From the NCBI GenBank assembly GCA_965140365.1, contig OZ223196.1: 64,000 nt of DNA. One strand, 5' to 3'. The notes under the pieces are model-generated. The model saw only the letters and a list, made by a program, of their open reading frames with translations, searched no databases and had not been told where the DNA came from. Of this stretch, positions 8,398-17,409 are shown one piece after another. The DNA comes from Hydrogenovibrio sp965140365. GTDB lineage: Bacteria > Pseudomonadota > Gammaproteobacteria > Thiomicrospirales > Thiomicrospiraceae. Positions within the stretch are counted from its first letter, which is position 1. Each line of letters opens with the position of its first letter. A program made the translations under genes and the position numbers.

Positions 8398-8495
8398 CTT
8401 TGGTTGGGGTCAAGGCGGGGGTGAAAGCCGGAGCGCAGCGTACAAAAAGTACGTGAGCACCGGAAGTTCAAGCCCAACGCAGAGACCAAGTAAAT
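8398..8495 (-). other. Structured intergenic RNA element between purH and purD (copy B)
   Basis: Read on the minus strand: GTTGGG, then CCGG, CTCA, a hairpin CGTAC / GTACG with a T5 loop (8453-8439), CTCCGG (8433-8428), CTTTC, CCGCC, CTTGA and a CCCAAC that can pair back to GTTGGG. The nested pairing makes a two-level stem in the purH-purD mRNA. The block order repeats that at 2401-2455. From memory, similar GTGCTCA-hairpin-CTCCGG elements are scattered in gammaproteobacterial genomes; their function is not known to me. Confidence 0.6.
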
Positions 8496-8513
8496 AAGCC
8501 CTTCCGAACAGGA

Positions 8514-10076
8514 TTAATGTTTAAAGTGGCGCATACCGGTGAACACCATCGCAATACCATGTTCGTTGGCGGCGTCGATGACTTCCTGATCGCGCATGGA
8601 ACCGCCCGGATGAATCACCGCGGTGATGCCCGCTTCGGCGGCGGCGTCGATGCCGTCGCGGAACGGGAAGAACGCATCGGAAGCCATGACGGAGCCCGGG
8701 ACTTCCAGCCCTTCGTCGGCGGCTTTGATGCCGGCGATTTTAGCGGAGTAAACACGGCTCATTTGGCCCGCACCCACCCCAATGGTCATGCCGTCTTTGA
8801 CATAGACAATGGCATTGGATTTAACGTATTTCGCGACTTTCCAGGCGAACTGCAAATCGGCCATTTCTTTTTCAGTCGGTGCGCGTTGGGTGACGACTTT
8901 CAAATCGCTTTCGGCGACCGTGCCCAAATCGCGGTCTTGTACCAGCAAGCCGCCGGTGACGCGTTTGTAGTCGTAGGCCGGTTGTTGTTCGCCCAATTCA
9001 CCACACACCAGCAGGCGAACGTTTTGTTTGCTGGAAACTGCTTGCTTGGCGTCGTCGGACACGCTTGGCGCGATAATGACTTCCACGAATTGACGGTCGA
9101 CAATTGCTTGAGCCGTCTCGGCGTCCAACTCGTGGTTAAAGGCAATGATGCCGCCGAAAGCGGACGTCGGGTCGGTTTTGTAAGCGCGGTCATAGGCTTC
9201 GAACACGCTGTTACCAATGGAAACGCCACATGGGTTGGCGTGTTTCACGATGACGCAAGCGATGTCGTCGAAGGTTTTGACCAATTCCAGTGCCGCGTCG
9301 GTATCGGCAATGTTATTGAAAGACAACGCCTTACCTTGCAGCTGTTCGGCGGTGGAAACCGATGCTTCGCTGGCGTTGCGCTCTGTGTAGAACGCCGCCG
9401 ATTGGTGCGGATTTTCGCCGTAGCGCATGGATTGTTTTTTCACATACTGGGTGTTGTAAGTGCGAGGGAAGGTATCGGCTTCGTCTTCACTGAACAGCTT
9501 GCCGAAGTAATTTGAAATGGCGCCGTCGTAACGCGCGGTTTGTTCGAAGGTTTTGATGGCCAAATCGAAACGGGTGGCGTGCGCTAGCTGACCGTTGTTG
9601 GCTTGCATTTCCGACAAGATGCGGTCGTAGTCGGCCGGGTCGGTGACGACGGCGACGTCTTTATGGTTTTTCGCAGCAGAGCGCAACATGGTCGGGCCGC
9701 CGATGTCGATGTTTTCAATCGCGTCTTCCAGGCGGCAATCCGGCTTGGCCACGGTGGCTTCAAACGGATAGAGATTCACCACTACCATATCGATCGGGTC
9801 GATACCGTGTTCGGCCATGACCGCATCGTCGGTGCCGCGACGCCCCAGCAGGCCGCCGTGAATTTTCGGGTGCAGGGTTTTGACGCGGCCGTCCATCATC
9901 TCCGGGAAACCGGTGTATTCGGAGACTTCGGTGACCGGTAAACCGGCTTCGGACAGGACTTTATAGGTGCCACCGGTGGACAGAATGGCGACGTTCATGT
10001 CGCTGAGGGCTTTGGCAAACTCGAGGATGCCGTTCTTGTCGGAAACGCTAATCAGGGCGCGACGAACAGGTTTCAT
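8514..10076 (-). CDS. purH: Bifunctional AICAR transformylase / IMP cyclohydrolase
   Basis: Catalyses the last two steps of IMP synthesis. 520 residues, the normal length. The N-terminal IMP cyclohydrolase (MGS-like) domain shows RRALISVSDKNGI and LSTGGTYKVL; the C-terminal transformylase shows SMRYGENPHQSAAFY, VKHANPCGVS (Lys-His of the active site) and AVIHPGGSMRD. It starts 86 nt after fis on the same strand and precedes purD, the order seen in Pseudomonas. A CCAGGCCTGG pair lies in the fis-purH gap. Confidence 0.97.
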   Translation of the reverse strand: MKPVRRALISVSDKNGILEFAKALSDMNVAILSTGGTYKVLSEAGLPVTEVSEYTGFPEMMDGRVKTLHPKIHGGLLGRRGTDDAVMAEHGIDPIDMVVVNLYPFEATVAKPDCRLEDAIENIDIGGPTMLRSAAKNHKDVAVVTDPADYDRILSEMQANNGQLAHATRFDLAIKTFEQTARYDGAISNYFGKLFSEDEADTFPRTYNTQYVKKQSMRYGENPHQSAAFYTERNASEASVSTAEQLQGKALSFNNIADTDAALELVKTFDDIACVIVKHANPCGVSIGNSVFEAYDRAYKTDPTSAFGGIIAFNHELDAETAQAIVDRQFVEVIIAPSVSDDAKQAVSSKQNVRLLVCGELGEQQPAYDYKRVTGGLLVQDRDLGTVAESDLKVVTQRAPTEKEMADLQFAWKVAKYVKSNAIVYVKDGMTIGVGAGQMSRVYSAKIAGIKAADEGLEVPGSVMASDAFFPFRDGIDAAAEAGITAVIHPGGSMRDQEVIDAANEHGIAMVFTGMRHFKH

Positions 10077-10136
10077 AAAATGGAAATCTCCAGAAAGTTA
10101 GTTTTGAATATCTTTATTTGTTAATGGCTGTTTTGA

Positions 10137-10172
10137 CCAGGCCTGGTGGTTTTTACCTTAAGTCAGGCCTGG
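10137..10172. repeat. CCAGGCCTGG pair between fis and purH
   Basis: One exact copy at 10137-10146 and a one-mismatch copy (TCAGGCCTGG) at 10163-10172 overlapping the fis stop codon. The two can form a stem-loop at the 3' end of fis in the minus-strand transcript. There is no long U-run, so complete termination before purH is not expected. Confidence 0.85.
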
Positions 10173-10423
10173 GTAATTTTGTACTGTTGTATCTTTTTTC
10201 TCAGGGTGTTTCGGTTGATGCCCAAAATTTCCGCCGAGCGGGTTTGGTTGAATTCGGTCTTACGTAAAACAAACTCAATCATCGGGCGCTCGACCTGGCT
10301 GATGACCATTTGGTAGACGTCACTGGGCACTTCCTCTTCTAGGGTGTCGAAATAGTGCGTCAACGTTTTGGTAACGTGGGTGCAAAGCGCGTGGTCCGTT
10401 GTATGTACTTTTTTTGATGTCAT
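10163..10423 (-). CDS. fis: DNA-binding protein Fis
   Basis: Nucleoid protein and transcription factor of the Fis family, 86 residues, slightly shorter than the E. coli protein at the N-terminus. The C-terminal helix-turn-helix (NQTRSAEILGINRNTLRKKI) is well conserved and the dimerisation helices precede it (PMIEFVLRKTEF). It starts 19 nt after dusB, and the dusB-fis pairing is a hallmark of gammaproteobacteria, where both share one transcript. Confidence 0.95.
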   Translation of the reverse strand: MTSKKVHTTDHALCTHVTKTLTHYFDTLEEEVPSDVYQMVISQVERPMIEFVLRKTEFNQTRSAEILGINRNTLRKKIQQYKITQA

Positions 10424-10442
10424 GTGCTTGTGTCAGCTTAGG

Positions 10443-11408
10443 TCATAGAGTATCAAAATAACGATTGATTAAGTCGAGTTGCGCTTGGGTGTTTTCAAGC
10501 CGGTTAAATTCTTTTCGCAGCTCGGTTCCCTTCGGTAGGGTCTGGCTGTACCAGCCCAAATGTTTGCGGGCAATCTTGTAACCCAGCGCGGTTCCGTACA
10601 AGGTTTCCAATTCGGAAATGTGTCGAGTCATCACCTCATGGTATTCGCTCATGGTGGGCGGTGCCAGCAAGGTACCGTGGGTGAGAAAATGACGTATCTC
10701 TCTGAAAATCCAAGGATAACCTTGCGCACCTCGGCCAACCATGAGGCCATTTGAGCCTGTGTATTTTAATACAAATTGCGCGTCTTTTGGGTGACAAATA
10801 TCGCCGTTGGCAATCACGGGGATGGAGACGTGCTGTTTGACGGCTTTAATGGTGTCGTACTCCGCTTGACCTTGAAACTTGTCCGCCCGGGTCCGTCCAT
10901 GGATGGTGACGGCTTTCAATCCGTAGTATTCGGCCATCTGTGCGATGTCGACCGCGTTGATGCTGTCGGCGTTGACGCCGGTTCGAATTTTGACCGTGAC
11001 GGGAATGTCGAGTGCCGCTGTCATGGCTTGAAAAATGGTTTCAACCCGATCCGGTTGGCCGAGCAGGGCGGAACCGGCAGCCACATCGCAGACTTTTTTG
11101 GCTGGGCAGCCCATATTCAAATCGATGACATCGGCCCCCTGGGATTGCTGCCATAAGGCGGCTTCCACCAGTTCGTCCGGCTCGGTGCCGAGCAATTGCA
11201 CGATGCGTGGCGTTTGTTCTGTTTGGTCGGCATGGCGAGTGGATGACTTGGCGGACTGCCACAGCTGTTTTTTGGAGGCGACCATTTCCGACACCGCGTA
11301 GTCGGCGTCGTTTTCACGGCAAATATCCCGAAATACCCGGTCGGTGACGCCCGCCATGGGCGCCAGAGCCAGGCTGGGAAGGGTTGGGTGGTCAAAGGGG
11401 AGCGTCAT
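10443..11408 (-). CDS. dusB: tRNA-dihydrouridine synthase B
   Basis: FMN enzyme that reduces uridine to dihydrouridine in tRNA. 321 residues. Family landmarks: LALAPMAGVTDRVFR at the N-terminus, DLNMGCPAKKVC with the catalytic cysteine of the Dus family, VTVKIRTG, VTIHGRTRADKF and GLMVGRGAQGYPWIF. It lies directly upstream of fis and 32 nt downstream of prmA, the conserved gammaproteobacterial order that separates DusB from the DusA and DusC paralogues. Confidence 0.95.
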   Translation of the reverse strand: MTLPFDHPTLPSLALAPMAGVTDRVFRDICRENDADYAVSEMVASKKQLWQSAKSSTRHADQTEQTPRIVQLLGTEPDELVEAALWQQSQGADVIDLNMGCPAKKVCDVAAGSALLGQPDRVETIFQAMTAALDIPVTVKIRTGVNADSINAVDIAQMAEYYGLKAVTIHGRTRADKFQGQAEYDTIKAVKQHVSIPVIANGDICHPKDAQFVLKYTGSNGLMVGRGAQGYPWIFREIRHFLTHGTLLAPPTMSEYHEVMTRHISELETLYGTALGYKIARKHLGWYSQTLPKGTELRKEFNRLENTQAQLDLINRYFDTL

Positions 11409-11440
11409 AGGCTAGTGTCATCGGGTCAGGCAGTTTGGGT

Positions 11441-12319
11441 TTAAGTGTTCTTTTGGAAACACAGCAGGGACCAGTCGTCCAGGTCTTGCTGTTCCAATAG
11501 TGCAAAACCTTGCTGGTGATAGAAGGAGATGAGTTCCGCCGCTTGATTGGTCAAAAGACCTGAAAGCACCAGAGTGCCGCCGGGTTTCAGTAAACGGATG
11601 AATTCGGGCGCCAGTTCTTTGAGTGGGCCGGCCAAGATATTGGCCACCAGTAAATCCGCCGGGTCGGCCTGGAAATTCTTGACTAGTTTGAAATCGATGT
11701 CGGCCTGGTTGCGTTCGGCATTCTGTTCGCTGGCCGTGATGGCCTGCGGGTCGATGTCGGTGCCGCGTACCTTGTTCGCGCCCAGTTTTTGTGCCGCCAA
11801 GGCCAGCACGCCGGAACCGCAACCGTAGTCGATGACGTTCAGACCGACCGGCGCGTGTTGGTCCAGCCATGTTAGGCATAGCGAAGTCGTCGGGTGTGTG
11901 CCGGTGCCGAAGGCCATGCCTGGATCCAGCATGAGGTTGACGGCATCCGCTTCGGGCGGAGTGTGCCAGCTGGGCACAATCCATAATCGCTGGCCGAAAC
12001 GCATCGGTTCGAATTGGTCCATCCAGGCGCGTACCCAATCTTTGTCTTCTAAGGCTTCGACTTTGTATTGTGTGGCTGTGACGGCGGGTAGGAAGTTTTC
12101 CAAATTGGCGATCACGCTTTGAGTGTCGGTTTCTGCATCGAATAAGCCCACCACACGGGTGTGGTGCCAAATCGGCGTGGTGCCGAGTTCCGGTTCAAAA
12201 ATGGGTTGGTCTTTGGCGTCTTCAAAGGTGACGGAACAGGCGCCGCTTTCCATAAAGGCATCGGAAAGCGGTTCCGCAAGGGCTTCTTCGACGGTGGCAT
12301 TGATTTGAATCCAGGCCAT
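11441..12319 (-). CDS. prmA: Ribosomal protein L11 methyltransferase
   Basis: SAM-dependent enzyme that methylates ribosomal protein L11. The start is placed at the ATG at 12319 (MAWIQINATVEEALAEPL), where homologues begin and where AGAGGA lies upstream; the upstream in-frame extension overlaps the accC terminator. This gives 292 residues. The N-terminal substrate domain is followed by the methyltransferase fold with DPGMAFGTGTHPTTSLCL, VIDYGCGSGVLALAA and LVANILAGPL. Placed between accC and dusB as in Pseudomonas. Confidence 0.95.
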   Translation of the reverse strand: MAWIQINATVEEALAEPLSDAFMESGACSVTFEDAKDQPIFEPELGTTPIWHHTRVVGLFDAETDTQSVIANLENFLPAVTATQYKVEALEDKDWVRAWMDQFEPMRFGQRLWIVPSWHTPPEADAVNLMLDPGMAFGTGTHPTTSLCLTWLDQHAPVGLNVIDYGCGSGVLALAAQKLGANKVRGTDIDPQAITASEQNAERNQADIDFKLVKNFQADPADLLVANILAGPLKELAPEFIRLLKPGGTLVLSGLLTNQAAELISFYHQQGFALLEQQDLDDWSLLCFQKNT

Positions 12320-12375
12320 GTTGGGTTTCCTCTTGGGCCGTATAAGCAACGGTTTTAAGTGAGCTATGAAACAAA

Positions 12376-12404
12376 AAACCACGAAAGCGGCACTTTCGTG
12401 GTTT
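12376..12404 (-). terminator. Terminator between accC and prmA
   Basis: Perfect 12-bp stem AAACCACGAAAG / CTTTCGTGGTTT with a 5-nt loop; the A-run at 12373-12378 gives U's on the minus strand. It sits after the accC stop and before the prmA start, so accBC and prmA-dusB-fis are probably separate or attenuated units. Confidence 0.8.
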
Positions 12405-12434
12405 GATCATTGACGAGTGAGTGTTGGAACCTTA

Positions 12435-13784
12435 TTAAACCAAATGTTCCAAACGATGTTCCAAATAGTGGATGTTTTGCTCGCCTTCGCAGAAGCCCAG
12501 ATCGTTCATGATCTCGCGTTGCATGCGAATGTTGGTATCGATGCCTTGAATGATCAATTCATCGAGCGCCGTATCCATGCGTGCAATGGCCGACTCACGA
12601 TTCGGACCGTAGCAAATCAGTTTGCCGATCATGGAGTCGTAATGCGGCGGTACCGGGTAGCCGGTGTAAATGTGCGAGTCCCAACGAACGCCAATGCCGC
12701 CCGCCAAGTGTAAGCGATCGATTCGGCCGGGTGACGGAATGAAATTTTTCGATGGGTTTTCGGCATTGATACGACATTCAATGGCGTGACCGGTCAGTAC
12801 CACGTCTTCCTGTTTGATGGTTAACGGAATTCCCATGGCGATTTCGATTTGCGCTTTCACCAAATCGATGCCGGTGACCTGTTCGGTGACCGGGTGTTCC
12901 ACCTGCAGACGAGTATTCATTTCAATGAAATAGAATTCGCCTTTTTCATACAGGAATTCAAAGGTGCCGGCACCGCGATAGCCAATTTCGATACAGGCAT
13001 TCACGCAGGCCTGGCCGATTCGGTTACGTTGCTCTTCAGTGATGCCGGGCGCGGGGGCTTCTTCGACCACTTTTTGGTGGCGGCGTTGCATGGAACAGTC
13101 ACGTTCGCCCAGGTGAATGGCATTGCCTTGGCCGTCGGCTAATACCTGGATTTCGATATGGCGTGGCGTTTCCAAGAATTTTTCCATATAGACTTCCGGG
13201 TTACCAAAAAAGCTACCGGCTTCGGATTTGGTCAACTGAATGGATTTAGCCAGGTTGGATTCGGTGTGCACCACGCGCATCCCTCGTCCGCCGCCGCCGC
13301 CGGAGGCTTTGATGATAATCGGGTAGCCGATTTCCTTCGCGAGACGTCGATTTTCCTCATCATCATCGCCCAGGGGGCCGCCGGAGCCCGGAACCGTCGG
13401 AACACCGGCGGCTTTCATGGCTCGGATGGCAGAGACTTTATCGCCCATGATGCGAATGGTTTCCGCTTTTGGACCGATAAAAGCGAAACCGCTTTCTTCA
13501 ACACGTTCGGCAAAGTCGGCGTTTTCGGATAAGAACCCGTAGCCTGGGTGGATGGCTTCGGCATCGGTAATTTCCGCTGCGGCGATAATGGCCGGAATGT
13601 TCAAGTAACTGTCGGAGGACGGAGCCGGGCCGATGCAAACGGACTCGTCGGCCAGCAAAACGTGCTTGAGATTGGCATCCGCAGAGGAATGAACCGCAAC
13701 CGTTTTGATGCCCATTTCTTTACAGGCTCTCAGCACCCGTAGGGCAATTTCGCCTCGGTTGGCAATCAGGATTTTTTCAATCAT
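12435..13784 (-). CDS. accC: Acetyl-CoA carboxylase, biotin carboxylase subunit
   Basis: ATP-dependent carboxylation of biotin on AccB, first half-reaction of malonyl-CoA formation for fatty-acid synthesis. 449 residues. It shows the N-terminal ILIANRGEIALRVLRACKE, the ATP-grasp glycine loop KASGGGGGRGMRVV, the catalytic-site region FIEMNTRLQVEHPVTE and HAIECRINAENP. It follows accB by 12 nt. A one-mismatch CCAGGCCTGG lies at 13005-13014 within the gene. Confidence 0.98.
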   Translation of the reverse strand: MIEKILIANRGEIALRVLRACKEMGIKTVAVHSSADANLKHVLLADESVCIGPAPSSDSYLNIPAIIAAAEITDAEAIHPGYGFLSENADFAERVEESGFAFIGPKAETIRIMGDKVSAIRAMKAAGVPTVPGSGGPLGDDDEENRRLAKEIGYPIIIKASGGGGGRGMRVVHTESNLAKSIQLTKSEAGSFFGNPEVYMEKFLETPRHIEIQVLADGQGNAIHLGERDCSMQRRHQKVVEEAPAPGITEEQRNRIGQACVNACIEIGYRGAGTFEFLYEKGEFYFIEMNTRLQVEHPVTEQVTGIDLVKAQIEIAMGIPLTIKQEDVVLTGHAIECRINAENPSKNFIPSPGRIDRLHLAGGIGVRWDSHIYTGYPVPPHYDSMIGKLICYGPNRESAIARMDTALDELIIQGIDTNIRMQREIMNDLGFCEGEQNIHYLEHRLEHLV

Positions 13785-13796
13785 GCAACTTCCCTA

Positions 13797-14252
13797 TTAT
13801 TCGATGATGAACAAAGATTGACCGAATTCAACCGGCTCGGCGTTTTGGACCAAAATCTTTTTCACGGTTCCGGAAACGTCGGCTTCAATCGGGTTCATGA
13901 TTTTCATGGCTTCAATGATGCATAGGGTGTCGCCGGCCGAAACTTGATCGCCGACGCTGACAAAGGCATCGGCATCCGGGGATGGTGAAGAATAGAAAGT
14001 ACCGACCATTGGCGAAGTGACATTGTGACCACTGACTTCTGGTGCCGCAGGCGCTTCTGCCGGTGCTTCTGAAGCCGCAGGTGCCGAGGCCATTGGCGCG
14101 GCTTGGTAGGTGGCGGTGGCCGGAGCCGACATCATGACCGGTTCTTTGCTACGGGTAATGCGGATGTTGTGCTCGCCTTCCTTAATTTCAATCTCAGCGA
14201 CGTCAGATTGTTCAACAATTTCAATTAGTTTGCGAATTGAACGAATATCCAT
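13797..14252 (-). CDS. accB: Acetyl-CoA carboxylase, biotin carboxyl carrier protein
   Basis: Carries biotin between AccC and the transcarboxylase. 151 residues: an N-terminal dimerisation segment (MDIRSIRKLIEIVEQSDVAE), a flexible Ala/Pro-rich linker (about 42-72) and the C-terminal lipoyl/biotinyl domain with the biotinylation motif EAMKIMN, lysine at 117. It lies 38 nt after aroQ and 12 nt before accC, the usual aroQ-accB-accC operon. Confidence 0.98.
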   Translation of the reverse strand: MDIRSIRKLIEIVEQSDVAEIEIKEGEHNIRITRSKEPVMMSAPATATYQAAPMASAPAASEAPAEAPAAPEVSGHNVTSPMVGTFYSSPSPDADAFVSVGDQVSAGDTLCIIEAMKIMNPIEADVSGTVKKILVQNAEPVEFGQSLFIIE

Positions 14253-14290
14253 GTTCTTTATTCCTCTTAAAGATAGTCTTTGGTGTTTGG

Positions 14291-14725
14291 TTATTTCAAA
14301 TTTTCAACCGCAGCGGCCAGGGCCAGCTGGTAGCCTATCGGACCCAGCCCGGCAATGACGCCTTCGGCGATGTCGGAAAAATATGAATGGGTTCGAAAAG
14401 CTTCACGCTTGTGGATATTGGATAAATGCACTTCGATGAACGGGATTTTAACCGTAGCGAGCGCATCCCGAATGGCTACGCTGGTATGCGTGAACGCGGC
14501 GGGGTTGATGATAATGAAGTCAATATCGTCTAAAGCGGTGTGAATGCGTTCCACAATTTCGTGTTCCGCATTACTTTGAAAGTTGTAAAGCCGAACTTCG
14601 TAGTCGTCCGCCAGGGTTTCGAGTTCTTCAATAATGCCCCCGAGTGTTTGGCGGCCATAATGCTCCGGTTCGCGTCTGCCAAGCATGTTGAGATTCGGAC
14701 CGTTGATTACCAGTATGTTCGCCAT
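14291..14725 (-). CDS. aroQ: 3-dehydroquinate dehydratase, type II
   Basis: Third step of the shikimate pathway: 3-dehydroquinate to 3-dehydroshikimate. 144 residues, normal for the dodecameric type II enzyme. ILVINGPNLNMLGRREPEHYG carries the catalytic tyrosine (Tyr23); NPAAFTHTSVAIRDAL binds substrate; EVHLSNIHKREAFR contains the catalytic histidine (His101). First gene of the aroQ-accB-accC unit. Confidence 0.97.
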   Translation of the reverse strand: MANILVINGPNLNMLGRREPEHYGRQTLGGIIEELETLADDYEVRLYNFQSNAEHEIVERIHTALDDIDFIIINPAAFTHTSVAIRDALATVKIPFIEVHLSNIHKREAFRTHSYFSDIAEGVIAGLGPIGYQLALAAAVENLK

Positions 14726-14783
14726 AAGTCTTCCTAAAGCTGTTTGAGCCGTCTCAAAGGGGTTGAAGATTAAATTGTTGAAA

Positions 14784-14789
14784 ATTATA
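14784..14789 (-). promoter_or_regulatory. Candidate -10 of the aroQ-accBC promoter
   Basis: A perfect TATAAT on the minus strand, 59 nt upstream of the aroQ start. No good -35 is seen at 16-18 bp spacing, so the call is tentative. Confidence 0.45.
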
Positions 14790-14952
14790 CCTGAAAGTTC
14801 GATTTTGCGATATACAAAAGCGCAAAAAAAGACGTGAAAGTTCGCGAAATGCTGTGAAATACAGGTGAAGTTTAAAAATGATAATGTTTTGTCACTTTTT
14901 GAGGGGACGGTGACGGTTTTTGTAGAGTATTACTGGATGGTACTTAGTGTTG

Positions 14953-14994
14953 AAACCGGCCAGGTCTTTATACCCTTTAGGGTGTGGCCGGTTT
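14953..14994 (-). terminator. Terminator-like hairpin after dsbD
   Basis: AAACCGGCCA (14953-14962) pairs with TGGCCGGTTT (14985-14994), and the loop holds a second palindrome (ACCCTTTAGGGT). It lies about 40 nt past the dsbD stop. The U-run is short on both strands. The rest of the 307-nt gap to aroQ holds only the aroQ promoter region. Confidence 0.55.
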
Positions 14995-15032
14995 TGAGGG
15001 ATGTGGTGTCGAAACCAGTACTCTTAGTCGCG

Positions 15033-17237
15033 TTATTGGAATGAATTGTGGATGTGTTGCATAAAGGCATCCGGCTTTTTAAAGCCAACAACACGTTGGG
15101 CTTTCTGCTCCTGGCCTTTGTCGAAGAACAGAATCGCCGGTGGGCCAATGATGCCGAACGCTTTCATCAGTTCTTTGTCATTGGCATTGTTGGCGGTGAC
15201 GTCGGCTTTCAGCAAGGTTACGTTCGATAACGCTTTTTGAACGGCCGGGTCGGAAAAGGTGTAGGCCTCCATTTCTTTGCAGCTGACACACCAGTCGGCG
15301 TAAAAGTCGAGCATGATGGGCTGGCCTTTGGCAATTTCGGTATTCAATTCATCCAGCGTGCTGATTTTTTTGAAATTCAAATGTGCTTGGGTTTGAGATG
15401 CCGAACCACTCGCGCCTTGTAATCCTTTTAAGGGTTGAATGACGTTTTGGCTGCCGCTGGCCAGTCCTATCAGCATAATGACGCCATATACTAGGAAAAT
15501 CACACCAATGGTTTTGGCCAGCTTATACCAGCCGGATTTGTCACCAATGGCTTCCAGGGCACCCAGGTAGATGCCGGAGCCAATCAGCAGTGCCGCCCAA
15601 GCGAACAGAATCATCCAGCCAGGGAGAATGCGTTCGGCCATCCAGATGGCGACCCCTAGCATCAGTACACCGAAGATGGCTTTAACATTATCCATCCAAG
15701 CGCCGGCTCTTGGTAGCAGCTTGCCGGCCGAGGTGCCCAGTAATAACAACGGAACGCCCATGCCGAGACTCATTGCAAAGAGTGCGGTACCGCCCAGTAA
15801 CGCATCACCGGTTTGGCCGATGTAAATTAAGGCTCCGGCCAGCGGCGGGGCGACACAAGGCCCGACAATCAGCGCGGACAAGAAGCCCATGACGGCGACG
15901 CCCGTTAAGGTGCCGCCTTCCTGTTTGTTGGACAGGTTGGTGATTTTGGATTGCAACCCACTTGGCAATTGCAGCTCATAGAAGCCGAACATGGAGAAAG
16001 CCAGGGCGATGAATATTAGCGCAAAGGTTCCGATAATCCATGGGTTTTGGAACATGGCTTGCAAGTTTTCGCCAAACAAACCGGCCAAGACGCCGGCCAA
16101 GGTGTAGGTGATGGACATGGCTAGCACATACACCAGCGACATGGTGAAGGCTTTTCGAGTGGTCAGTTGATCGCCCTGGCCGACGATGATGCTCGACAGA
16201 ATCGGAATCATCGGGAAAACGCATGGCGTCAGGGACAGCAATAAACCGAACAGGAAAAAGGTGCCAATGACGATCCAGACGGAGCTGTTTTGCAGTGTAC
16301 TGGTGATTTGGTCGGTTTCCGATAGGGCTTCCTGACCGTTTGCCGAGGAGGTTGCATCTGACGTTGCAGGTGCCACCGTGAAATCCGCCGTTTTCAGGGT
16401 AGCGGTTTTATGAGCTGGTGGGTAACAAACGCCCGACTCGGCGGAGCAGCCTTGGTAAGAAATTTCCACTTCGGCGGTGTCGGTTAGATTGTTCACTGGC
16501 AGCAAGGCTTGGAAGTTGCCATGATAGACTTCCACATCCCCGAAGACCGGATCGTTGGCCGGTGTGGCTTGCGGTAATTGCAACGCACCTAAATCGGCTT
16601 GACCTTGCTTCAACTGGGTTTTGATTTTGTCTTTATAGAGGTGATAGCCTTTCGCGACTTTGAAGTCCAATACCAAGTGGCCTTTTCCATCCGGTTCGGC
16701 ACTGAATTGGAAAGCTTCGTCTGCTGGCAGTAGTTCCACTTCAGCGCTGTCGACAATTAAATCGTTCAATGCGCTCAGGGCGTTTTCAGAGGTTTGTGTT
16801 TGCGCGGAGGGTAAATTGACCGTCACGGTTTTGCTTTGCGGTGGGTAGCATACGCCAATCTCTTCGGCGCAGCCTTGGTATTTGACGGTCAAGGTCGCTT
16901 GCTGTGCGGTGCCGGTATAGGGCTGAGAAACCGTTAAGTCATGCTTGAAGACTTGGGTTTTGCCGAAAAGTGGGTCGTCTTTGGTGATCGGTGTCGGGAA
17001 AACCAATGGGTCGAGTTGGATGTCTTTGGACGTGGCTTCAACCGCAATGCGCTTTTGGTACAGATAATAGCCGTCGGCGATTTTCCATTGGAGCAGGATG
17101 TCGCCGTTTTCCACTTTGGCTGGTTGCAGGGCAAAGGCTTGGTCGACGTCGAGTAGCTCGTCGGAGGCCAAGGTGTGTTGGGCCCAGAAAAAAAGGAATA
17201 GGGCCAGAAAATTTGTCAACAGCGCTGTTTTTTTCAT
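15033..17237 (-). CDS. dsbD: Thiol:disulfide interchange protein DsbD with duplicated alpha domain
   Basis: Moves reducing equivalents from cytoplasmic thioredoxin across the inner membrane to periplasmic isomerases and cytochrome c maturation. 734 residues against about 565 in E. coli. After a signal peptide come two DsbD-alpha modules with Cys123/Cys130 (QGCAEEIGVCYPP) and Cys264/Cys271 (QGCSAESGVCYPP). The multi-helix beta domain (about 320-595) has its cysteine pair in TPCVFPMIP (Cys339) and GPCVAPPL (Cys461). A C-terminal thioredoxin domain carries WCVSC (Cys650/653). The extra alpha module accounts for the added length. Confidence 0.96.
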   Translation of the reverse strand: MKKTALLTNFLALFLFFWAQHTLASDELLDVDQAFALQPAKVENGDILLQWKIADGYYLYQKRIAVEATSKDIQLDPLVFPTPITKDDPLFGKTQVFKHDLTVSQPYTGTAQQATLTVKYQGCAEEIGVCYPPQSKTVTVNLPSAQTQTSENALSALNDLIVDSAEVELLPADEAFQFSAEPDGKGHLVLDFKVAKGYHLYKDKIKTQLKQGQADLGALQLPQATPANDPVFGDVEVYHGNFQALLPVNNLTDTAEVEISYQGCSAESGVCYPPAHKTATLKTADFTVAPATSDATSSANGQEALSETDQITSTLQNSSVWIVIGTFFLFGLLLSLTPCVFPMIPILSSIIVGQGDQLTTRKAFTMSLVYVLAMSITYTLAGVLAGLFGENLQAMFQNPWIIGTFALIFIALAFSMFGFYELQLPSGLQSKITNLSNKQEGGTLTGVAVMGFLSALIVGPCVAPPLAGALIYIGQTGDALLGGTALFAMSLGMGVPLLLLGTSAGKLLPRAGAWMDNVKAIFGVLMLGVAIWMAERILPGWMILFAWAALLIGSGIYLGALEAIGDKSGWYKLAKTIGVIFLVYGVIMLIGLASGSQNVIQPLKGLQGASGSASQTQAHLNFKKISTLDELNTEIAKGQPIMLDFYADWCVSCKEMEAYTFSDPAVQKALSNVTLLKADVTANNANDKELMKAFGIIGPPAILFFDKGQEQKAQRVVGFKKPDAFMQHIHNSFQ

Positions 17238-17274
17238 TTTACGATCACCTTGAAAAAACGATTTAAAGACTTAT

Positions 17275-17287
17275 GTATACTGTATAC
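17275..17287. promoter_or_regulatory. GTATAC direct/inverted repeat in the dsbD-fxsA gap
   Basis: Two GTATAC palindromes separated by one T, about 40 nt upstream of dsbD and 120 nt upstream of divergent fxsA. It could be an operator or simply overlapping -10 sequences; no regulator can be assigned. Confidence 0.3.
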
Positions 17288-17409
17288 GTTAATAAGTGAG
17301 TTGTGATTTTAACGTAGAATCATCATTGTATGTTGTGCAAACTTTGTGTAAATAGGGGAAAACCCGAGTTTTATACAATCTGTTTTTAACCACGTCTAAA
17401 GAGACCCGT

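Noticed and set aside
12320..12382. Upstream extension of prmA
   Set aside because: The extra 21 residues translate the accC terminator hairpin; homologues start at the internal ATG.
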